NCBI GenBank assembly: GCA_965205365.1
Contig: CBDBGT010000001.1
Location: forward strand, 1 to 7,500
Direction of reading: 5' to 3'
Length of the DNA: 7,500 nt
Origin: JALZUR01 sp965205365
Lineage (GTDB): Bacteria > Bdellovibrionota > Bdellovibrionia > Bdellovibrionales > UBA1609
Shown here: in pieces, positions 1 to 7,038 of the stretch
Layout: every line of letters begins with the position of its first letter
Numbering within the stretch: the first letter of the stretch is position 1
Notes under the pieces: model-generated
The model's input: only the letters and a program-made list of their open reading frames with translations
What the model was told of the DNA's origin: nothing
Database searches by the model: none
Made by a program: the position numbers and the translations under genes

Positions 1-263
1 AAGTCCCTCTTCTTGTATTGAATAGTGGTTGTATAGCAGTTTGTGAAAGCTCCATAACTCTTTTGGTCCATTTCTTCCTCCCGGATATAGTATAATAGAA
101 ATAGTTTTTTTCCCTTTGGTTTTTCCACCTGTATTTGCTCTGTAGCAAAAATGCTAACTGATAACGGAATCTGTGACTATTTTATCAGATTAAGTTAGGA
201 TTCCTTGACATCAATAAAATATGCAAATTACAGTTATACGGTGCCTGCTAGTATATGATATAT
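1..263. other. Non-coding AT-rich DNA, no gene seen
   Basis: Stops occur often in all frames, and no protein motif, RNA promoter or clear repeat was found. It ends at the start of the GT microsatellite. An AATAAA near 214-219 could resemble a polyadenylation signal, but such hexamers are common by chance in DNA this AT-rich, so it is not called. Confidence 0.6.
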
Positions 264-345
264 TGTGTGTATGTGTGTAGGCAGGCAGGCATGCAGGCAG
301 GAGGGCGGGCAGGCAGTCAGGAGGGCGGGCACACACACACACATA
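264..345. repeat. Composite microsatellite GT / GCAG-GAGGGCGGGC / CA
   Basis: Three blocks follow one another. A GT-rich run (264-278) with one interruption comes first, then a G-rich core (279-330) of GCAG/GGCA units, then a CA run (330-343). In the core the decamer gagggcgggc occurs exactly twice, at 301-310 and 321-330, 20 bp apart. The GT block is nearly complementary to the CA block, so a single strand could fold into a stem with the G-rich core as its loop. An 89-codon open frame crosses the region, but its protein is only the repeat translated (AGMQAGGRAG-like, then HTHTH, then poly-K from the A tract), so it is not a gene. Confidence 0.9.
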
Positions 346-421
346 CTTGTGGGAAATCCATCCACTATGAATTACTGATAACATTCAGGGTTTTAGTGGA
401 CACACCCAGATTAGTAGCAAC

Positions 422-445
422 AAAAAAAAAAAAAAAAAAAAAAAA
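422..445 (+). repeat. A24 homopolymer
   Basis: This is an uninterrupted run of 24 adenines. It could be the A tail of an old plus-strand retroposon lying upstream, or a simple expansion. No recognisable SINE or LINE body precedes it (the preceding DNA is the microsatellite and about 75 bp of plain sequence), and I saw no clear target-site duplication. The retroposon reading is therefore only a possibility. Confidence 0.85.
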
Positions 446-1680
446 GGGAAACAAGCGACCACCAATTACAGCATTTTGGGCAAGTCCACTGGGAAAAATA
501 GTTCTGGTTACTCCATCGGATTAACCTTGAATCATTGAAAGGGAAAAAAAGTTCAATTCATTATTGAGACAAAAAGCCTTTTGTTGTATAGCATAATTCC
601 ACATTAGATACAAGTCTCAGGTAGTATTCCAGTGAGAGCTTCTAATCTTCACAAGTTTCGATTCTACATAAGAGTCTCTATCATAACCATGTACCCATGC
701 CACACATGGAGGAGACCACGCCCCCTACAACCTTAGAAAGACTGCACAAACTATCCCAAGGAGTCAGAGAGAGAAAAAAAAGAGCAGTCATAAAAAAATT
801 CTTTGTTTTTTTGTGAGCACATCTAAGGAAATACGAAAAGTAGCAAGATTCTAGTAAAATATGTCACTAGCTTCCCTGTCTAACATAGTGGTCACAAGGA
901 TTAAAGTGGAAAAAATAGGCCCTCAATGACCAGCACAGCAATACAATAGAGCCAAGAAAAATATGATCTACTTTCACTGAGTCTGCTGTATTGAGGGAAT
1001 TGTTATGGACTCCGCTAGGGAGACCACTTGTATGACGAGTGTAAGTGGAGATAAATTAAGGAAGAATAGCTATTTCAGTTGGAAACTTATTTCTGCCAAG
1101 TTGATAGAGAAATTACTGAGTTAAAGGTGACATAAAAATTGCTAAAGACAGTGCGCTAGCATTCTCTCATAAGGATTGATCCAACCATTACCATTGGCAT
1201 AATACAAAACCAATTCATACTTTGCCAAGCTTCTAGATAGCTAATAATAATCCAAAATTTTCCTATGTTATGTTCAGGAGTCTCTAAAGGTCTACGTCAT
1301 ATTTAAAATTTAAAGAGCTCCCCCAAAAAGAAGTAGATAAAAACAAAAAAAAAATTGAACTTCTCCTAATTCTCCATTGATATCTTCCTTATGAGCCTGG
1401 CTACAGAGAATTTGGAACCATTAGCACTTGCTCTAATACCATAATCATACAGACGTTTGACTGGTATACGTCCATAACCATTGGTTTTCTTTATTAGCTT
1501 ACAAAAATATGAAGGTGTAAGGATGGACCAATGACACCCACTGTCATGGATGCCATTTTCATTTAATTCTAATTGCTGAGTAAGTGTGTGAAAACTGCTT
1601 GCTAAACCCTTCCACTAAGGAAAAATGAAATCTATTCAGGTAAGATTTCATACATTCAGTTTAATTCCTTTTACACAGTG
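446..1680. other. Long stretch without a recognisable gene
   Basis: About 1.2 kb of AT-rich sequence with dense stops on both strands. It contains short A runs (773-780, 1346-1354) and a 6-bp-arm inverted repeat (atgaca at 1531-1536, tgtcat at 1542-1547). Small imperfect self-complementary patches are also present. A box-B-like string near 653-663 (gtttcgattct) has no matching box A upstream. I see no exon, RNA gene or transposon signature here. It could be intron or intergenic DNA. Confidence 0.6.
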
Positions 1681-1704
1681 CAAATCAATGCATGCATTGA
1701 TTTG
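1681..1704. repeat. Perfect 24-bp palindrome
   Basis: The arms caaatcaatgca (1681-1692) and tgcattgatttg (1693-1704) are exact reverse complements with no spacer. The centre is tgcatgca. A perfect 12-bp half-site is not expected by chance in 7.5 kb. It could extrude as a short cruciform, serve as a dimeric protein-binding site, or be the collapsed centre of an inverted-repeat element. The sequence alone does not decide between these. Confidence 0.9.
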
Positions 1705-1796
1705 TGTTGCACATAACTCCTGCAACAAAGGTATATCCCATGAAACTATAACATCCTCTATTATGGAAACCATGTGTAGTTTTATCTTACAAATGT

Positions 1797-1940
1797 ATGC
1801 CACAGTACTACCAAATTTACTATTGCTGATATTGATAAATTGATTAGTGAAGTGAGTGCTTGTTGACAGATGCCACAGTACTACCAAATTTACTATTGCT
1901 GATATTGATAAATTGATTAGTGAAGTGAGTGCTTGTTGAC
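1797..1940. repeat. Exact 71-bp tandem duplication (period 73)
   Basis: Bases 1797-1867 and 1870-1940 are identical over all 71 positions, separated by the dinucleotide ag. Both copies begin atgccacagtactacc and end gagtgcttgttgac. Full identity in otherwise decayed DNA points to a very recent local duplication, or to an assembly error. The period of 73 is not a multiple of three. Both open frames that cross it (plus 1625-1843, minus 1648-1983) therefore either stop or read the two copies in different frames, which argues against coding. Confidence 0.95.
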
Positions 1941-1998
1941 CAAGCCTTACCTGACAGCTGTGACTCCTGATTTTTGATATCATTATTGAAAACCTGTG

Positions 1999-2203
1999 AT
2001 TAATTATTATATATATGCATAAATCAACATCCTTAAATCACAGACTCCTAACTATATTTCATCTAGCGTCAAAAAGAAGCTATTGTCCTGGGTGAATAAT
2101 GGAATGAATATTTCCTTCTACAATATTGCAAAAACATCCCCACACCCCAAAGAGGGGGGGGGGGGGGGGGGGGGGAATACTTACTTTAAAAAAGGACACA
2201 GAA
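1999..2203 (+). repeat. Diverged repeat, copy 1 (direct)
   Basis: This copy aligns head-to-tail with 2340-2515 at an offset of about 331 bp. The best block, 2028-2075 against 2359-2406, matches without gaps at about 42 of 48 positions (shared tatttcatctag). The next block, gctattgtc to acaatattg, matches at roughly 80%. After it, copy 1 has ccccacacccc and then a G22 run where copy 2 has a C11 run followed by aaaggatactta. The outer boundaries are approximate. No coding capacity or terminal repeat was found, and the family is not one I recognise. Confidence 0.8.
2154..2175 (+). repeat. G22 homopolymer
   Basis: Twenty-two consecutive guanines lie inside copy 1 of the local repeat, at a site where copy 2 has only gg before atactta. 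The run therefore looks like an expansion that arose after the copies split. Four-strand (G-quadruplex) folding is possible. Exact length is unreliable in such tracts because sequencing and replication both slip. Confidence 0.9.
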
Positions 2204-2233
2204 ACTAGTAATAAAAATCATTTATAAATAAAT

Positions 2234-2259
2234 GGGGGGGGGGGGGGGGGGGGGGGGGG
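2234..2259 (+). repeat. G26 homopolymer
   Basis: Twenty-six guanines in a row sit in the left arm of the fold-back element. The right arm has no matching C run: in the aligned position it has ttttcttttaaaa-type sequence next to a T17 run. The expansion is therefore specific to this arm. It is a strong G-quadruplex candidate and a likely site of length polymorphism. Confidence 0.9.
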
Positions 2260-2339
2260 AATTTAGGATTTCCCCAAGAAGTACAGAAGCAATAAAAGAC
2301 CTACCCAAGAAATAATGATACAAGGCATTAACACTCAAT

Positions 2340-2515
2340 TATGATATGCCTAATTCTACATCCCTAAATCACTGACTCTAAACTCTATTTCATCTAGTGT
2401 CAAAAATGCTATTGTCATGAGTAAATAACAAAATGAATATTTTTTTTTACAATATTGTAAAGAAACCCCACCCCCCCCCCCAAAGGATACTTAAATAGTA
2501 TAGGAACAAAATAGG
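2340..2515 (+). repeat. Diverged repeat, copy 2 (direct)
   Basis: This is the second head-to-tail copy of the unit at 1999-2203. Its first part also forms the inner portion of the left fold-back arm. It carries tatttcatctag, gctattgtc and acaatattg in the same order and spacing as copy 1, then a C11 run (2471-2481) and aaaggatactta. It marks the spacer of the fold-back element as part of the same repeat family. Confidence 0.75.
2465..2481 (-). repeat. C-rich tract (C4-A-C11)
   Basis: Four Cs, one A and eleven Cs occur where copy 1 reads ccccacacccc. The minus strand is thus a G tract, opposite in strand to the neighbouring G22 and G26 runs. It probably grew from the short C runs of the ancestral unit. 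Confidence 0.85.
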
Positions 2516-2696
2516 TTGCAAAATAGGTGTACAAAATATTAAGTCGTAAAATTTGGAGGCAGTACTTTAGGGATATAGAATTAGGCACATAATAATCTAG
2601 TGTATGTGTTTTGTATCAATATTTCTTGGGTAGGTCTTTTTTTTTGTTTCCGTATTTTTTGGGGAAACCCTAATTTTCTTTTAAAATATTTATAAA

Positions 2697-2735
2697 TTTT
2701 TTTTTTTTTTTTTAATTTTTAAAAATTTTTAAAAA
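2697..2735. repeat. T17 tract and phased A/T-tract palindrome
   Basis: T17 (2697-2713) is followed by alternating five-base T and A tracts. Bases 2716-2735 are a perfect 20-bp palindrome built from two tttttaaaaa units with a 10-bp period. A-tracts repeated once per helical turn are known to bend or stiffen DNA and to disfavour nucleosomes. The block lies just inside the right end of the fold-back element. Confidence 0.8.
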
Positions 2736-2744
2736 TCACTAGTT

Positions 2745-3056
2745 GCTATACAATGTACGTGCTTATTCAGTGTCTGTATCAAATTCCTCCAAAGAAGAAG
2801 TTATTCTATTTCATAATAGTCATTAGATTTTCATTACAAAATAGTAGACACTTTGTCATGGTCAGCATGGTGAATTATATTGAGGTTGCAATATAATTAC
2901 TCCATTCCCATTTATTGCAAAATTGGTTTTTTTTTTTTGTTTTTTTGTTTTGTTTTTTTTGCTTTGGAACAAGTAACCTAAGATTATCATCATATTGCCA
3001 ACAGTTAGATTTTTTTTTTTTTCCTTTTTAAATAAAAATGTAATTCTTTGTGACAT
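2745..3056. repeat. T-rich DNA with a small hairpin
   Basis: The stretch holds T12 (2927-2938), further T runs with single G interruptions to 2960, and T13 (3010-3022). A perfect 10-bp-arm inverted repeat, aattatattg (2873-2882) and caatataatt (2889-2898), has a 6-base loop. A 64-codon minus-strand frame here is mostly lysine and asparagine from the T tracts read in reverse, and is not a gene. Confidence 0.7.
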
Positions 3057-3783
3057 CAGCTGATCTCAGCATAATTATATAAACTCAATTATATACCACA
3101 ATTAAATTAACTCAAAAAAAATACACACTGGGGTAACTTACTACACTATGCTAAATGAAGGAGACTCTTGTGTCAGAGTTGTGGCTCCAGTCTCAGCGTC
3201 TCTAGTTTGGCTCCATACTATTTGCTCCCGATTATACCAAAACCTAACAATTGCAAGAACAAGGGGAAGGAGATACACCACAGATATATAGAGAGTTCAC
3301 CATGTTAGGTTAACCAATATTAATTATCTAAAAGTAATAGTAATAAAAAAAAAAAGTAGATTAATAAACTACTCCAGCCTTTTTAGTTTAAGAAGTAATT
3401 AATTATTGATGATGGCTGGAAGGAAACAATGCAATGCCATTCCAAACCTTACAAAATTTTATGCAACAGACTAAAATTTGAACATATCCAAATAAAAAAA
3501 TTAAAAAAAGATATGCATTTTAAATTTACATGGGCAAATACATGATTTAACAAATATGGTTGTGCTGTATAAAAAAAAAGTGGTTGTCATCTTGGGATGT
3601 CATATATACCTTCCAGTAATAGGTTGTCAAGAATTATTGAATAGCTGAGGTATTATAATGAAGGATGTTGAATTTAAGGTTTGAGCATTTATTCCCCTTC
3701 TACCCCTCACTCCTACTTTTTAAAGCCAAGCATGACTGCTATAGCTCTATGCAGCATTTTTTATCTTAGTGTGTGTGACCATA
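3057..3783. other. Stretch without a recognisable gene
   Basis: AT-rich sequence with dense stops in all frames. It contains A runs at 3344-3354 and 3571-3579. A 7-bp inverted repeat (tccagcc near 3372, ggctgga near 3413) flanks a segment that includes taattaatta. A slightly less AT-rich patch at 3155-3215 has no lasting open frame. Nothing supports a gene or RNA. Confidence 0.6.
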
Positions 3784-3806
3784 ATAATGCACCATAATGC
3801 ACCATA
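3784..3806. repeat. Short tandem repeat, 10-bp unit x 2.3
   Basis: The unit ataatgcacc is repeated exactly at 3784-3793 and 3794-3803, followed by ata. It looks like simple replication slippage, with no sign of function. Confidence 0.9.
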
Positions 3807-4709
3807 AAATAAATTCTTCAACACATTGGCTTTCATCTGATTCAGATTATTACCTGTTCGTATCTAACTTGAACTCTGAACTCTCCACAAAAGGTGTCAC
3901 TGTGCACAAGATGGAAACTGTGTTCTTGCCAGCATTCACATACACAAGGAAGGGATGTATGTGATACCACACACACATCTGGGCCTTAATTCCAGCAGCT
4001 GCTTTTCACCTTTTTAAGTTTCTTTGATTTTCTGGTTGTATTCATTCCACATTGTTTGATGCCTCAGGGAAGCTTACCCACACAGCTGCTCACAGAACCT
4101 TATTCACAGCAAAAAAGGAAGAAAAAAAAATAATACAAATTTAGTGAACATGGTATGGAAAGAAACTGTCATTAAATCAGAACTGAAGAAATGTTAAATT
4201 GTAATTCTTTTAAATTAGCAGGTGGACTCTTATTCTAGCTTCAAAGCCACAACCAAATTCTTTATGTTCCTAAAATGATGCCTCTTGTAGTGTTCACACT
4301 TATTCTTTTGGAGCAGACATTTTTGCCTAGTGTTGTCAGAATTCGAAAAGCACTGGCCACTGTTCCAGGATACCCAAGGATTTATGGGAATATCATACTC
4401 CATGCATTATATTGATACCTCAACAATTTTGTGGGCTGTGTAAACCTGTAAGAAGAATGTAACAGCCAATAAAATCATACTTTATGTGAACACAAGATTA
4501 TACCATAATAAAGATGCATGTTTAACATAAGAAGTGAATTTAGTGAATTCTTAATTTGGGAAAACACCAATAAAGTTCCTAACACTCAGCTAACCAATAT
4601 AACCGGCAGAATGGTCTTTAAATTGATATCAATTTTATTACCTCAGTCTTAAGGAGTTTGAAGAAATTAAGATTGAATATATAACTTGAGGGGTAATGTG
4701 GGTAGGGCA
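3807..4709. other. Stretch without a recognisable gene
   Basis: About 0.9 kb with no open frame of interest and no clear repeat. It contains a short gaactct doublet near 3869-3882, a CA-rich patch at 3967-3976, A runs near 4111-4129 and several AATAAA hexamers. These are all expected at this base composition. Intron or intergenic DNA is the simplest reading. Confidence 0.6.
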
Positions 4710-4783
4710 TTTTTTTTTTGTTTTTTTTTTCCTCATTAAAAAAAAAAAAGAAAGAAAGAAGGGGAAGAAAGAAGAAGAGAGAG
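4710..4783. repeat. Oligo-T followed by 46-bp polypurine run
   Basis: T10-G-T10 (4710-4730) is followed by cctcatt. An all-purine run then runs from 4738 to 4783: A12, (GAAA)n and GA-rich units, ending before a C. The T tract can pair with the A12 tract as a hairpin. The long purine-only strand could form an intramolecular triplex (H-DNA). A 60-codon open frame starting within the T tract is low complexity (K/R-rich) and is not a gene. Confidence 0.85.
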
Positions 4784-4974
4784 CTGAGATTAATCTTATT
4801 ATGTGATTTTGACTATATGAATAAAATCATTTATGTTTTTCCACAGCAAGAAAGTCCATTGGTTTCATTTATTCAGGTTACAATGTTTACAAAGAAATGA
4901 CTAGCTATATCCAGACACTAAACACAAAAGCAGAAACTACATACCATGCAATAAAAATAAAAAAACAACAAAAA

Positions 4975-5040
4975 GCTGTGGCCCAATGGTTAATGCACTG
5001 GTCAACTAACTACAAACTCCCAGGTTCAAATTCAGGTTTG
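4975..5040 (+). mobile_element. tRNA-derived SINE head (Pol III box A and box B)
   Basis: A box-A-like TGGCCCAATGG at 4979-4989 matches TGGCNNAGTGG at all but one position. Box-B-like GGTTCAAATTC at 5023-5033 matches GGTTCRANYCC at all but one. The boxes start 44 bp apart, in normal tRNA order. A T-arm-like stem (ccagg / tcagg around ttcaaat) can form with one mismatch, but the 5' end gctgtgg has no complementary acceptor strand after box B. This is therefore a decayed tRNA-like SINE head or tRNA pseudogene, not a working tRNA. The first T4 after box B is at 5047-5050, so a Pol III transcript would be short. The SINE body and 3' end could not be defined. A body might run toward about 5200, but that is unproven. 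Confidence 0.65.
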
Positions 5041-5552
5041 GAATATATTTTAGTTTGATGCTGTTTACAAAAGTTAATTGTTGGGAGTGAATGGGTCCAG
5101 CTGTTGACAGTGAGGAAACAGAGGAATTTAAATGAGGAAAAAAGAAAGCCTTTGATCAATAGTGGTATTGTGTGAGGAATGTGAGTTCATCCTATGAATT
5201 CATGTAATAAATGAATGCCACCTTATACAGAACAGTATGACCTTCATAAATGCATGATTTAATGCAAGTTTCTCTCTTAGAGAGGAAATGAAGAAGTTTT
5301 AAAAGTTTGCAATCATTGCAGAGGAAGATCAAACATCCCAAGATGTCATTGCAACATCACTCACTTAATTTTGTACAGATGCTGTTAAAATGCTTCCTAG
5401 GTTCTTATCACACTTCAAATATATGACTGTACCAAGGATGGAATGATGGATATCAGTTTAAATTCTAAATATGGCATGTTTGTTTCTATAAAGAAACTAG
5501 GTAGGTTTCATGGGAAGTGAAGTAGCTGATTAATAAATGTGATGCTGCAAAT
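5041..5552. other. Possible SINE body, then featureless DNA
   Basis: The first 150 bp or so after the tRNA-like head (for example gggagtgaatgggtccag near 5084-5101) may be the tRNA-unrelated SINE body, but nothing in the window repeats it. A 10-bp palindrome atgaattcat lies at 5194-5203. No open frame, tail or target-site duplication was found. Confidence 0.45.
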
Positions 5553-5576
5553 GTATAGCTATCTCAATAGCTATAC
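5553..5576. repeat. Perfect 10-bp-arm hairpin, 4-base loop
   Basis: gtatagctat (5553-5562) and atagctatac (5567-5576) are exact reverse complements around ctca. No T run follows, so it is not a simple terminator, and in a eukaryote it would not act as one. It may be chance, an old element end, or a structured RNA segment. Confidence 0.85.
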
Positions 5577-6101
5577 CCAACTTGAAGGGAAGGATAAAAG
5601 TTCTTGAATAGAGTTAAATTATCTGGATCACTAGTAATCTAACTCAGAATCATCAAGCAGTCCTCGATCATGAGTAGTAAGAAGAATCAGTAGCTGACAG
5701 AGGAAATAGATGAAAACACAACTTTAAAAGTATATATGCTTAGTCAGTCATAAACTTTTAAAAAGATATTCATTTTCGAGTAATTTCTGCATCCACAGTA
5801 AGAGCAGGATATACTTTTGCCATTAATACTTAGTATCTATTGAAATATTATTTCTACCAGACTGGATAATGTCTTATCATTGCAGCATCTATCATCTCAA
5901 ACTCATCTGACATAGCTATATGCATTCATATGAACTATTCACTGTAACACAAGTATACCAAACTGTGTCGAGAAATGATGCTGCCAGGATCATAAAACTA
6001 CTATGAGAACCTAGCCCTTAGAGAACTTAGCAACATGCTTATTGCATGAACTGATATGCCTACTTCATCCATGGGGTGAGTGGGTAGAGGTCATGATCTT
6101 T
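5577..6101. other. Stretch without a recognisable gene
   Basis: AT-rich sequence with frequent stops and no notable repeat beyond a short ctttttaaaaag-like symmetry near 5756-5765. No gene or RNA signal was seen. Confidence 0.6.
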
Positions 6102-6122
6102 TCTCTCTCTCTCTCTCCCCCC
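6102..6122. repeat. (TC)8 microsatellite ending in C6
   Basis: Eight TC units (6102-6117) merge into a C6 run (6117-6122). A 110-codon minus-strand open frame (6065-6397) reads this as alternating Glu-Arg (GEREREK). It has no recognisable domain and is not called as a gene. Confidence 0.9.
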
Positions 6123-6456
6123 ACTGCACCAATATAAATATACATAGATTTAAATGGTGTGTGGCATTCCCTTATACAACATGGATAACAGCCACTTAGA
6201 ACTCTTTTTAAGGGTAATGCATTTCTATAAATGTAGAGAGAGAATATGAGTCTTTTTCTACATATAATGGCTACAAGTAAGCACAAAAAACTTGTTCCAA
6301 ATAAAAAAAAAGAGGATGTAGGAATGGTAGGACACAACCCTATATCTACGTCAACCCCACTCCTCATATGCACAGAAGTGAGCAATTGAGTGACCAATTA
6401 GGGCTGCATAGGTACAGGGTTGCGCCCCTCCATTCCTAGTCCTTTTGTATTTGGAA
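6123..6456. other. Stretch without a supported gene
   Basis: The longest frame here is the minus-strand 110-codon one ending at 6065. Its predicted product has hydrophobic patches (FLFGTSFLCLLVAIIC) but no conserved motif. Its composition follows simple sequence at one end, and no splice or promoter context supports it. I treat it as chance. Confidence 0.55.
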
Positions 6457-6483
6457 TTTTTTTTTTTTTTTTTTTTTTTTTTT
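6457..6483 (-). repeat. T27 homopolymer (poly-A on the minus strand)
   Basis: Twenty-seven thymines in a row. On the minus strand this could be the A tail of a retroposon whose body lies at higher coordinates, from 6484 onward. No SINE promoter boxes were seen on the minus strand there, and no target-site duplication was identified. A simple expansion explains it equally well. Confidence 0.85.
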
Positions 6484-6490
6484 CACTCAC

Positions 6491-6679
6491 TTGTTTGCCT
6501 CCCTTTTTCTTGAACATATAAAATGGTGTGAAAGAAGACTTCCATTGCTAGAGTTTGCAGTAGCTGAGTCAAAAAGAGAACTGTATCCCAGCTACATTAA
6601 ATTATGTAGAAGGCCTTCCAACCAATGTATAGACCCTTTACCAATTATAAATTTGGGGTTGAAGCTAATCACTGCTTAG
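6491..6679 (+). pseudogene. Possible Ty3/gypsy integrase relic (weak)
   Basis: The open stretch has 63 codons, and its first codon is TTG, so no true start is implied. Its middle reads KWCERRLPLLEFAVAESKRE and then LYPSYIKLCRRPSNQC. From memory, Ty3/gypsy integrases have a W, three residues, then LPLLEFAYN or similar, and about 16-19 residues later a PFYINYGRRP-like string. Here W, LPLLEFA, P.YI and RRP occur in that order, with one extra residue after W and about three missing before the P. The upstream DGQTER-like segment is absent, since the T27 tract lies there, and the frame ends at a TAG soon after. If real, it is a short dead fragment of a retrotransposon polyprotein. It could equally be a chance open frame. 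Confidence 0.3.
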
Positions 6680-6740
6680 CCACCTTTGGCTATAGGTTTG
6701 ATACTTTTTTTTAAAGGATAGTTAAAGTAGAAGATTGCAC

Positions 6741-6802
6741 TTAATCAGTGTTCTGCCGCCCCCACCAGTGAATCATGCCACCCATCAGTGAATCATGCCA
6801 CC
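6741..6802. repeat. 20-bp tandem repeat, two good copies and one degenerate
   Basis: cccaccagtgaatcatgcca (6761-6780) and cccatcagtgaatcatgcca (6781-6800) differ at one base and are followed by cc. The 20 bp before them (6741-6760, with atcagtg and tgcc in similar places) look like a decayed third copy in the same phase. This is a small minisatellite with no coding sign. Confidence 0.85.
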
Positions 6803-7038
6803 AAATTCCTTAAGCAATTTATAATCTATAGAAACCAAATGTGTACTTTTGCAAATCATTTGTGTTGTGAAACTATGACAAGTTTTCAGTACCTCAAATG
6901 GTGGCCCATGTAGTATTACTCCCATCCATCTCAATGATTACGTTTTCAAATGCCTCATCTTGAATGAAATCTGAAGTTTCAAACTTAAAAAAATCAGAAC
7001 AGCTCTACTAAGTTGCAGGATTCTAGCATCTTCCCATA
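6803..7038. other. Non-coding stretch, nothing recognised
   Basis: Plain AT-rich DNA between the minisatellite and the hairpin, with no open frame or motif of interest. Confidence 0.6.

Larger units (their letters stand above)
2203..2744. mobile_element. Fold-back (inverted-repeat) element, unclassified
   Basis: The left arm (about 2203-2374) and the right arm (about 2561-2744) are diverged reverse complements around a spacer of about 185 bp. The outer ends share aactagt/actagtt (2203-2209, 2738-2744). An exact 16-bp block, gacctacccaagaaat at 2298-2313, pairs with 2621-2636. Another conserved block, cctaattcta at 2349-2358, pairs with tagaattagg near 2575-2584. The overall match looks like about 75-80%, with indels at homopolymers. 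There is no transposase, and no target-site duplication is visible beside the actagt ends. It could be a non-autonomous MITE-like fold-back element, or two copies of one repeat inserted in opposite directions. Confidence 0.65.

Noticed and set aside
264..345. CRISPR-like array
   Set aside because: Repeats are microsatellite units with no unique spacers of uniform length.
653..663. Box-B-like gtttcgattct as a possible second tRNA or SINE
   Set aside because: No box A lies at the right distance upstream and no cloverleaf arms form.
1625..1843. 72-codon plus-strand open frame
   Set aside because: It has no known motif, passes through the 24-bp palindrome and ends inside the first duplicate copy. 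Length is within chance.
1648..1983. 111-codon minus-strand open frame
   Set aside because: It crosses the 73-bp-period duplication and reads the identical DNA in two different frames, giving unrelated peptides. That is unlike a selected protein.
3588..5346. 13-mer acatcccaagatg present in opposite orientations near 3589 and 5333
   Set aside because: A shared 13-mer is about what chance gives for all pair comparisons in a window this long, and the flanks do not align.
6065..6397. 110-codon minus-strand open frame
   Set aside because: One end is translated TC repeat (GEREREK), there is no recognisable domain, and a few frames of this length are expected by chance in 7.5 kb.
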